A DNA stretch of 64,000 nucleotides, from NCBI RefSeq assembly GCF_015706575.1, contig NW_024037074.1:23859334-23923333 (forward strand), written 5' to 3'. Origin of the DNA: Patiria miniata (taxonomy: Eukaryota; Echinodermata; Asteroidea; Valvatida; Asterinidae). A model generated the notes under the pieces. That model did not search any database. It was given only the letters and a program-made list of their open reading frames with translations, and had not been told where the DNA came from. Within the stretch, counting starts at the first letter, position 1, and each line of letters opens with the position of its first letter. The translations under genes were made by a program, and so were the position numbers. Positions 36,401 to 48,400 of the stretch are shown in pieces.

Positions 36401-39400
36401 TAAACCGAAATAAACTGGGAAAAAATTGAAACAGTTCAGAAATTCACATGGTGAAATTTTTGTTTCAGAGTCCCTGTGTCCGGTGTGAACAAATGTGATT
36501 TGCGATCTATCATGCATGGTCTATAACATGCAGGCCCACCAGTAGGTCACGTTGTGAGTACCGCATGGAATAATTCACTTGCTGACAGACAACGATTTTC
36601 ATGCGAAATGGGAAAGTTCAGGCACAAAACGCAGACACAGTTGTCCAAGCCAGATATTTGTTTTTTGGGGGTCGATATCAGGTCGGTTTTCTTTGAATTT
36701 TTGTCGGGTTGGGTCAGATCGTGTTTGGGGAGTTTCGGACTAGATTCATCTCTATGTTTCTGGTTGGTTTGGCCTGGTCAACCCAACCCAATGCAAAACA
36801 CTACTCAATGGTGTAAGGTAGAAGGGATTTTTATTCCTGAAGCAGATGGGAATGGACACTGTCAGACAAAAACATGAACTAGTTTGTTTGTAAACTACAT
36901 ATCACTGTGTGATGGTGTTCCAAATGAGATTGGGTCAAAAGGTACAGACTCTGTCTGGCATGACATCTGTTTAACGTGACTTACCTAGGTAGATGGTACC
37001 ACAATCTGGTTGATTGGGTGTCTCAAATGGCATGCCAACATTCCACTTAGTGTAGGACACAGCGGCACCCTCAGCCCAAGCAAACTGGCCATCAACATTG
37101 TAATCTACAAAAATTGATTGGAATATGACAAAATCTTAATATGTCTACTTTTCAAGAAAATAATTTTCAGCTTGTGTAAGTTTGGGAGCTGTTCATGGTT
37201 AAGTATGGAGTGCACTGTTGAGGTTTGCTGCAGAACCATATACAGGCATTTCCTTTGATTCGTAACAAGGAGGCTCTTGACAAGAATTAGTTTAAGCCCG
37301 AGTCCATCATTGGCAGCTATCCAAAAAAGTAACTTGCATAATTATTGTTGAAAAACATACTGGTTGAAAGATAGTAAGGGGACTAAACTCCCTGTGAAAT
37401 TATCCTTTCTGGCAAGCTCTCATTTTGAAGAAATCAACGAAAGAAGGCATTTCCAACGTTGCTTCTTAAGAAGCACCGTAGGAAAATTTAAATTAGTTGT
37501 TCGTTTTGTTATTCGGCGCAGCGCGCACAAGCATTGGAACGACGCACAGGTGCGCGCAGTTGCTATAATTCGTCGGATCAGTGCGCGACATCGCGTAAAG
37601 CTGCAATTCAAAACAATTCGAAACATGATTTAGCAACTTTTGATTTGAAATTGAGATCCTAGAATGCTGTTTTTCTCGGAATATGAAGCTTAAGCTGAGC
37701 TAAAATTTCATCAAGTAAGTTGTTCAGTATCCTTCATTAGATTTTGAACACTTTTGTTGCTTCAAACGAACAGAATGCACTAATTACAAATGACGGACTA
37801 TAGCTTTAAACACTCAACATTTCAATCAATAAGCTCTGTTCATCTTTACAATCAGAATGGTACCATTGCAAGATTTCTTTACTCCATACTTTACAATGCA
37901 CTCCCACTTTGATCCAAATCAACCAAATTTCCTCTAAAATTTCCCAAGCTGAAATCGAATCCGATGATTACTAGGAAACTGTCAAGGTGACATATCAAAA
38001 TAAAACTGATATAGTTAACAGGGCAATTTACCTGATATTCCGATCCAGACATCGGTGATACCAATGCTTTCTAAATCATCAAACTGTCTGATTACATAGG
38101 AGTTCTCATCCTCACTGTAAAACAAAACAAAACAAAATCACAATTTTTAAAAAAATGTTTATCGTCACAATAGGGCCTTTCACACCATCCGAAATTCAGG
38201 ACCAACAAAGAGATTTTAACTCTTTCAGTGCCCGCGAAATTTGAAAAGTTTAACCCTAAAGTGCCCAACTTTGAGTGTTTTTGTTAATTGTTCGAAATTC
38301 TGTAAAAAAAAAAAAGTAAATAAGTTTTACTCACTAAAGTTGTTGCTCTCTGGTATATCCTTGGAATATTGGAAAGTCAAAAGTAGTCACAAACATAGTG
38401 ATACACCCTGAAACACTGGCCTGAACACAGGGAAATTCCGCACTTTTTGCAGAAAATACGAGATTTAGTGCTGCGCCCTCTCGCAAGAACTCCAATAAAA
38501 AAATAAATACAGGTCGTACATGCATGAAAATGGTACCATTAGAAAGAGAGAGAGCGCCCCCTTTTGATAACATATTTACTCTACCTCATACATGTACGAG
38601 GTTTGGCAATTTTAAGTACGAACATTACCTCATACATGTACGAGGTTGGCGCTTTTGTACAAACAAATATACCTCTTACATGTACGAGTTTGGCACTGAA
38701 AGAGTTAAGAGAACCCCTTTCACACTAGCAAGAATCCTACACAGTTTCTACACAGGTCCGGCGCTTTACCTGGGTAAAATCCTACCCTGGTCAGGACCAG
38801 GGTTGAGAGGCTCTACCCGGGGTAGAAAATCTCAAATTTGTACCTTCTCCAAAGCAGGCAAGGAGGGGCATGTAAAAGGTGATTCAGACACCAACTACAA
38901 GATGGAGGGACCGACAGACAAACCTGAAGATGGAAGCCAGGAAGGTGCCCTGCACTTCGCAGGTGTGCTTGGCATCGGTCCAACTCATGGCGGAGTAGGT
39001 GTTGAACTGATAGCACTGGCCGCCGTGGATCCGCCAACCGGTAGGGCAGGTTCCTGAGAAGTGGGGAAAAACAACAAAAACATAGTGAGCAATAATATCT
39101 GCCAAGCATTTCCTAAACCTCAGGTTGTCCCGGTGTTAATTTCAGCGAGCTGAAAATATGGCTGATCGTTCCCAGTGCTCTTTTCGAGTTTCATCCCAAA
39201 AGATAGATTTCTTTTCTAATTTGCTAATTTTTCTAGCAATACAAAAGTTTTTCACTTTTGAATGATGCATATTCATTACTAATACAATTGCAAGTCCGCT
39301 TGCAAAGTGGATTTGTTTGTGCCCAAAATAATTTTTTTTAGAGGGTTTGGAGACTTTTCAAAAAGGTTTTTAGGTTGGAATAAAATATGCCAGTTGAAAA

Positions 39401-42400
39401 TGTATTAAAAGAAAAACAAAATTAAAATTTGTTGAACAGCACGGGGAACGGGGAATCTTTAATTACTGAATTCTGTACCTTCGTCTTTTTCACAGATGAA
39501 TTTCCTTTGTGATGTGCACGGTGCAGTGCTCCATTCTCCGTTGCTTGATGTGTCGAGGATTCCCACGCAATTTCCACCCATACTGAAAAACCTGTCGAAT
39601 TGATTGGGTTTAAAGAATTCTGTCATAAATGCACCACTTTGTTTCATCAGCCGATTTCATGAAACAGTGTGTAACTTACGCAACGAGTAAGATTTTTGCA
39701 ACAATTTTGTCATGCAGCTATGTGATAAACATAAACTCAAATTCGCGAAACTTGGCTGTGCAACATTTTATAAAGTTTATACATAATCTTTCACGACGGT
39801 TGTTTGAGAATGATTTATATTTGATCACAAAACAGTCACTGAATCACCTCTGTTCATTATTTCAAAATCAGGTTTGTTCCATTTTTCTTCGGAATCATGC
39901 AGCAAGGAAGTTCTGTCACATGCAAAAGAGCAAGTTCTACCCGATTAAGCTTGTGATTTTATTTTTCTCGCCAGTCCTCGGACAACACTGAGTATACAGT
40001 GTTAATACATCATTGAAGGGGAAAACCCAATATTGAATTGTAAACTTTGAGAGTCGTAGTTATAGAATCTAGGAGGTTGTTAACTAGGAAAATTTCTTGT
40101 AGGAGTAAGAGAGTTTTAAGTTTAATTATTTTAGAAAACCATAATAGGCATACTGGTTGTCTGGTTGTCCTGGTGCCCAGTACGTCACAGTGCCTACTGA
40201 GGAACCATCCGGCCAAGTGTAGAGACCAGCTGAGTTGCTTATCTGAGGAAGAAAATGAAAAAAAAACCCACCAAATTTGTCTTCCATCTTTTTTACTTTC
40301 TTTTTTCAATATTGAACACTGAGCTATATGTATATGTATTGTTGAAACTGAATATTATCCAGGGAGGCTAACCCCCGGTTCAGACAGGCGTTCCAGAGTC
40401 GCACCGAACCAAATAGATTAGGAGCGACTCCAGGTCAACCTTATTAGAATTTTGGTTTCAAACAGGCGAACATAATACATTGGAGTATTGTGTACAAACC
40501 AACAAACACGGGATCTTGGAAGACAGGCTGCTAGTACGCCATGTGCGCTCGCGTTATCTCTAGCACGTCACGCCATGTACGAATTTGTATTTCAAGACTG
40601 TGCCGTGCCTGTACAACATGGATACTTGGAAGTCTCTTTTTTCCGCTTTAAAAAAATGTATCTTGTCTTGTATTGGGGAGACAGTGGGCGTACATTTATT
40701 GTAAGCTTTTGCTCTGTAACACGACATCGAAATCTCGGGTTTGAAAGGATTAAATCTGCAAAAAGAAAACTGTTAAATTATAAGCACTGCGTCGCGCGTT
40801 AAACGCATCGCATGCAGTCCTTATTTGTTAAGGTCACTACTTATTTACATACATTTACATACATTTGCATTGAGTTCGGCTCATGACTAGAGCTACGTCT
40901 GAAACCAAGTCGTTCCTGAGTCGTTCTAACGACTCCAACAGTCGATCTTTCGCCATCGAGCGCGTCAAGTCGATCCTGATTGTTTCCGAAGTCGGACTTT
41001 TGACGCACTTAATTCAAATCTAGACTTTCATTTGGTTCGGCGCGACTCTGGAGCGCTTGTCTGAACCTAGTGTAAGCAATGGTTGCCCAACTTTAACAAG
41101 ATTTTGGGAGGACCTATTACATGCTTTCGTGCACATTGTACAGGTGTTACAACATGTATAAACACTGTATATGTATTTTATTCTGACTGACACTTTTTGA
41201 ACAGTGACATATGGGGAGCATTTGGGATTATGCTCCCCCCCCCCCCCCCCCCCCCCCCAAGTAAAGTCACAGTGTCTACTGCTGCAGCAGGTGCACAAAC
41301 ATTGTTCTAAATTACCAAGACAATCAGGGGTAGATCCAGGAATTTTTGCTGGGGGGAGGGTCAGGCCTGTCAGATTTGTTTGTCCGATTGTTGCTGACAG
41401 GCGGACATATAGGTTCATGTGATTATTATAACTATAATTGTCAACAAAAAAGGAGAAACAAAATTAGTGTCAGAGCTAGAGCGGGGGAATGGGAGGGGGG
41501 TCCTGACCCCAAAACCCATCCACTGAATCCGTGCCTTACAATGTGGTTCTGAAAATACAGGGCGAGTTAAAAAAAACAAAACCCACATGTCGGGACCATT
41601 GTTTTAGTGAAGTTCTGCGTGTAGTACTTTAAAAATCTAGGATATGAAAGCCCAAAAAGTTCAGTGTTCTTTCAGCAAAACAAAAACAAATCACATAAGG
41701 ATGTGTGTGAATCGTTTTCGTTTTGCTGAAAAAAACTCACACCGTTTTTGTGATCCGTGGACAGAACTTTAAAACGGTGGTTGTGTTTAAAACTCTGTAA
41801 CTTAAAAAGTACATGAATGATTTGAATGGTTCTTGTACTAAAAGAAAGTTTATAAATTGGGCTTTCGTATCCTAGATTTTGAAAGTGCTACATGCAGAAC
41901 TTCACTAAAACAATGGTCCCGACATTTGGGTTTTGTTTTTTTCGATTCACCCTGTACTAAAGCAATTCCAACATCATGGAAGAAAATGTCATTTCCGTGA
42001 CAGAGCCAATACACCATCATATGTTATTAATGATTCTGAGAAATGATCCAAAACTCCTAGTCTGTATCTCCTTGACCATTACTAGATGATGGGTGTGTAT
42101 AAGATTTGAAAATAAACTACATTTTCAGGTTTATTCACTGAGCTCTTTGTTATGTCTGTGATGCTATACATGTAACTGGCCATCACTGAGGTAACACCTC
42201 TCTCACGTGTAGTTGATACACTTCCAAAATGCACATGCTTTGACTTTAAGGACGCATGCAACATGAGCTTGAGTGCGGTTCCACCACAGTAACAGGTTCT
42301 TATTTGGTTTGCCAGATTATCTCCCCTCTGATCCCACTGAACAAAAATCCTGCGACATCAATTTATAGAAGCCTTACCTTGTCCGTTGCTCCGATCCAGA

Positions 42401-45400
42401 TGGACTCCTGATTCAACCGGGCCTGGATCAGGGCAAAGTTTTGTTCCTCGTCGGTCTGTACGCTGATCAGGTCACCGTCCCTCTCCTGGCAGTACCGCCG
42501 CGCGTCGTCCCACGAGTTGGCCAAGTCCATGTACTTGTGGCATTTGCCTGCTGCCGACACCCAGCCATTGGCCTCGTCGCACTTCAGGGGCGCGTCTGCA
42601 CGCGTGGTTCGGAATTCAAAAAGATATTACAGTGTTTATTATTTATCCTATGAGTGCAAGTGGCACATGGAATAATGTAATGCATCTTCGTTGTTCATGA
42701 AGGCCAAGTGGCGTATGCCACACAGATGCACACACGCATACTGGAATTTGTATTCTTGTGGAGACATTTCTTTGTTCTCGTGTAGTAAAGTTTTCGAGTT
42801 TGAAAGTGAAGTTTCAAAATGCTCTTATTTTAACCGGAATTAATTTCCTTGGCTGAAATTCGGACTTAATATCCCTTTTCTAAAACTCTTCCATTTGCGA
42901 CGGATCAACCCACCTTGGAAATTCCTTGTTATTGAGTAAAATCCATATATCTATTTTGTGAAAATCTTGTGGAGACGTATTCATCTATAGAAATTGCCCT
43001 TTTGGAGATGTATACAATCTTTTGTTCCCTATTGTGTGCACGTCTCCAGAGGGCACGGTGTATCAGATCACCCATCTTAGTAAACACCGGCAATTGTGGA
43101 CCCTCCATTGTCCCTAATCCTCAATCCTTTGTTTGTACTGCAACTTTTTAGCAACAGCTTTCATTCATTTTGTACACAAATTTCAATCGTGGACATTCGG
43201 TCAATTGTGGACGTATTGTTTTTGACCTAACCCTTTTGTCCTTGGTCCACGATTGCTGGTGTTTACATACTTTGGTCTACCCTTACATACCTACTGTGGA
43301 CATTCCTTTGTTTTCGTGAAGTTAAGAAAAACCGGAGAAAAAAAAAATAATTGTACTCGCACTGTGAACACGCTTTAAACCCAAATGTTTTATCATGATT
43401 TCCTTGAGGGCTCCTCTTCAGTTTGTGGCAGATAACCCTAAAACCCAAAATGCCTCTAAACCTGTTTTCCAGAGAGGAGGGAAACCTAGTGTGGACCTGG
43501 CTTAGCCAGAAAAGGTTCACACCACCTGCATCGTTTTGTTTTAATGTCCACACAAAGATGACAAGGTTGCATGGCACACTACATTGTTCCGTGTTCCACG
43601 CGTGCGTGAGCGGGATAACAAAGTTATCTTCAAGTAAACTTTATGCACAGCAAAGATGGAATGCGTACGCTGTAGTCACTTTAGTTTCCAATATCCAACA
43701 ACTGAATTTTTTTCAGGAAAGACATTCTCACCGTTTGGTCTCTGACAGATGCGGTTCTTATTGTCCAAGCAGTTGACGTCATTCCAGACTCTGTTATCTC
43801 TCAGGACAACGCAGTCCTCTTGGTTGTTATCGTTGTTTGGTGCACTGCTTCCCCAAAGAACGCTGGAAAAAATATGAAATGAGAGAAATAATAGTGAAAA
43901 ATGAAGGAATTTCATGATGTTGCACTTTGAATGGCATTCAAATGAGTTATCCTTCAAGCTGACAGGAAATGCTTCACATTTTCTATGTTCCACGAGTGGG
44001 AGTGAAATAATGAATTCATCTTCAATCAAACTTGATTTACAGTCACACAAATGTTTCAGCTGTTGTCCTGTTATGTTTCACGGGCGTGCAGTAGGAATGG
44101 CGCACATCTTAGAAAATCGCGATTTGCAGAGTGTCATAATATCACACGGTTGTTGCCATGGACTGACCAATCATGATCGAGGATTCAACTTTGAATGTGT
44201 TGGAACAGTTTGTATGTGTTCTACATAATCCCCAAGGACTGACACACAAAGGGAGAACAACAGATCCTTTCAGTCCTCGGGCGTTGGGTCTTTTGTTGGA
44301 AACGGTCCTCTGTAGTAAGTTTGTGTGCTTAGTCTATGGGAGAGTGTTGTATTACAGGGACAAAGGGAAACACAAAGCATTGTCCTCGAGAGTATAGTAA
44401 AACACGACCGTATGCAAATGACTGTGTTGGAATGGTGTGGAAGCACAATTTGTGTTACGCAAAACACTTGGAAAGGGAAAAGGGTAATATACAGATGAAT
44501 TTCCTTCTTTCTTTTTTCCCCTTTTCCCTTTTTATTGTTTGTTTTTTGGGCGGAAGGGGGGGGGGGTGGGCATGATTTTTGGCACCAGTCTAGTCAAGTT
44601 TTTGAGCTAGCAGCCCTGTAGTCTACAAGCAGAAGACATCTAGTCTAGCAGCGGACTCACTTGAGAGCGGGGTCCAGTGGCGTACCGTCGATCCATTTAA
44701 AGGAACCCTCCGTGTCTTGGTCATTCAGGCCGATCCAAGCAAATGCACCAGCCGCTTCCGTGAAATCAGCCAGAAATGTCTGCACAAGAAAAAGATATTC
44801 AGAGTTTAATTTTTTCTAATCCAGGGGCCGATTTCATGGAATTGCTAGGCAGAGAGATTTGCTCAGCACAGAAAATCAAGTCACCAGCCAAAAATGTACA
44901 TTACATGGGCAATTTCATGCAAAGGTTAAACCAGCTGAAAAGAGGGAAACTTTATGAATTCTTCCAAAATACAAGTATTATAACCTCAGATACGGTATCA
45001 AATTAAAGGGTACAACAAGACCTTGCATTTGTGTGGTGTGTCAGTAAGATAGGATGTGGAAAAGTGTTCTTTTTTTGTCCCCCAAAAAGCTAGAACAATG
45101 GATATGTCCCTTTCAATGAATTTAATTTTGTAAGTTTCTTAAGGAGTTAATTTTGTACCTTTAACGACAAATTTCTCCGTTTTTACTAAGTCTCCGAGGC
45201 CTATATATTGGGAACTCAACCTAAGGAAATTTGGAATGTTTTCAAAAAAATGAATAACATTGGTCAGGCGGATGGGAGGGGAGGTGGAAGTTTGTCACCT
45301 TTACCACCCCCCTGGGATTCGCTCCTGCAGGGGGGAGATTCGGGGAAAATGAAAAATCCATAAAACTATCTTGAGAAACTTTGAGGGTTGCCAAGGGTCT

Positions 45401-48400
45401 CAGAGCAGCATAGGGTCTATGGTTTATTGGTATTTGCCTAAATACAGAACTTAAAATACCAACGTCTTATAAACTTTAAAAGGTAAAAACACCTTTATGG
45501 TAGAACCTTAGGAAATCCATATTTCAACAGGGATTCTTTAAAAATCCATACCAAAACAAATCTGAAACTCAGGAAAAAAATCCTGACAAATCTCAATCCA
45601 AAGTACAACAAGGCTACATCATTTCAACATTCCTGGCCTCGTGTATTATTAGGTAACATGAAATGCTCACAAAAGAATTCATTAAAACAAATACAATGGA
45701 CCTCACTGCAGATCAGTTTTGTTTGAACTGAAATAAAAATAGTCTTTTTTTATGATGAAAAGAAAGGCCTAATGAGTTTTAAACAAAGTTTTACAGCCCT
45801 TTCGTTCTTATCAGAAGATAACTCAATAACCTGCAAATAATAGTACCCCACATGCTTTCATGAACATACCTAAAAGTAGCGGGGTGGGCTTCGGGTAGGG
45901 GGTGTGATAGGCAAAGGAAAGGAAGTGGTATGATGAAACTGTCTGTTTCTGTTGGGGGGTAAATTGATTGGTTTCTTACATTCATCTCGATGCTGGTGAT
46001 GATGGCCAAGTCACCTCCTTCCTGCTGGCAGGCGATGCGGGCATCGTTGACGCTCTTCCAGTCAGTGAACAGCCTGAAGCAGTTGTCTTGATACAGGGAC
46101 CAGCCTTGGGGACACCGCTGGCTTAAGACTTGGAAGGGACAGATCAAAAGAAGTGTGGAAAAACACGAGTCAAATGCAGTCAAAAATAGAAATTTTGTAA
46201 AAAGTTGATAAAATGTGTAATTCTGGCAGAGGGTATTACACAATAGTTGACCCATTATTAAAACACCTGTATTACATTTTATCTTCAAGTAAACTTGAAT
46301 CCTCGATGCTGATTGGTCGATCCATGGCAACAAGCTGTGCTACATATAACCATGTAGCACGGTCTCCATCCACACCGCACTCCGCGTATTCAGCTGTTCC
46401 AAGATGCGAGCGACATTCCAGCTGCATATGCTAAACTGCTGAATGTCCGTGTAAAGCACGTGCTCATTCCAACATTCATTCCAATATGATACGTGTATTA
46501 TAAGATGGAACTTTTGCGTTGGGGTGATATAAATCAAATGAGGTTTTTGCCCTTTACCGACGTTTAAACACTGTATATACCTCCCGAGTGAAAGTTGGAA
46601 AAAATCACTCGGGTGGGACTCAAACCCACGACCTCCTGCTTTCTAGTGCAGATGTCTTACCACTCGACCACCGAGATAACGGGATCGGTTGGCTGGTTCG
46701 AATCTGATGTACATAGCAGCGGGTACCGCATAAACTATTATAAGATGCAAGAGTGGTAAGACATCTGCACTAGAAAGCAGGAGGTCGAGGGTTCGAATGA
46801 TACGTGTATAAATGTACAAACCACTACTGGAAGCTGCATTTCATATTTTTGTTTTCCATAAAAGGTATAATCAGCAGGATACTAGGAACAAAAGTCTTGT
46901 ACTTTTTTCCCCTTCATAATCTGATCAAGAAAAGCAAACACCCATCATCTTATCAAATACCCCTCCATAGCAGCAAACATTCAAATGATGCTTGATCTAC
47001 TCGGCAAATAAGCCCAATTAATTCCTTTGCCAAACATTTTGTAAATTACACAAAGATAATGATAAATCTGGCCTTGTCTGAAGGTTTATGGTGAGTCTTG
47101 TTATCAAACACAGTTTTGGTTTGTGAATTATAGCTGCTGCAATAAAAGGCTTACACAACTTGTGCCCTGACCAGATGAGGCCAGGCAGGCCCCCCCCCCC
47201 CCTACCTCCCTGGCTTTTTTAGGCCGACCTCAAACATTATATTGCCACACTTTCTAAATGCATCTGTCACATTTTAATGGTGTAAGTGGCCAAAAAAAGG
47301 AAGTTAGCTCAGCTAATCCAAAAAATTAACTGTCTACCACAACCATATTTTAAGAAAATGTGAATATTCATTCACAGAATAGATTTTAAAGAACTCTACT
47401 TTATACCTTTAACTTGTTTGTAAAATGTCATTATTTGGGAATCAATGACCTGCAGATTAGTCCAGAACCACAATGGCTTTTTCTGGGAATAGCACTGTAA
47501 AAAAAATATTTGTTTCTCAGGAATGTCATGTTAAGGAAAACATGGACGGCATTACTGAAAACAGAAGTGGGCCGGATCGAAGAGACATTTGACTATTTGA
47601 CGTGGTCCAAATAGCAGTAACACAGTAACAATTTTCAAGTGGTATAAGATTTGAAGGTCTGCATGATGAAGATAGGAATTTGATAAAGGTTTTTGGTAGC
47701 ACCATGTGACAAATCTCTTTTTTCATCAGTCTCCTGATGACGTCAAGAGTATACTGTCCAAAACGTTGAGTTTCTCTCGTTTCTGTTCAAAACCTCACAA
47801 ACTCTCAACAGAGATTTGTCCCACATTTTCAAGTAATTGGTTTGTTTGCCATAATCAAAACACCCACATTTTAAACAAAAACTTTTAGACTTTTTAAAGT
47901 TAACTTCAAAAATTGGCATCAAAAACTTGGTTTTTCTTGGTCAATTAGTTGGAAAATGTACTGTAAAATTTAAAACAAAACAATAACATTCAATTTTAAG
48001 TAAAAATGCTACGTCAGTTTATTTGTTTTTAAAAAAGTAATAAAAACAATATCAGAAACTTGAAATTGTTTGATTTCATTTTAAAAATGGAAAGAATGTT
48101 GCATCCCGATGTCACATTTGTTTATCATACATTAACTCAACGAAGGTCAGTCATTGTAAAAAAAAGTTGATACAACATGAATCTGGGACTGAGAAAAAAA
48201 TGATTTCCGATTTTGTTAGAAAATACTTTGAAAATGCACTTGACTCTCCATAGACTTTGTACAGAAGCAAAGAAGTGGCGTCTGGATACTACATTCTTTC
48301 CTTAAAAAAATCACAAATGAAGAGCAGAAGTATAGAAATGAAAAAAGGAGAAAAACTTACCGGTCGGCAAGAAAATGAACAAACAAGAAAGAAGGAACCA

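Noticed and set aside
37364-37633. 89-codon plus-strand frame rich in Arg
   Set aside because: Within a CG-rich patch of an intron; no motif and no splice support.
41234-41260. Very long C run as a functional element
   Set aside because: G/C homopolymers of 10-26 bp are scattered through the window and look like ordinary simple repeats.
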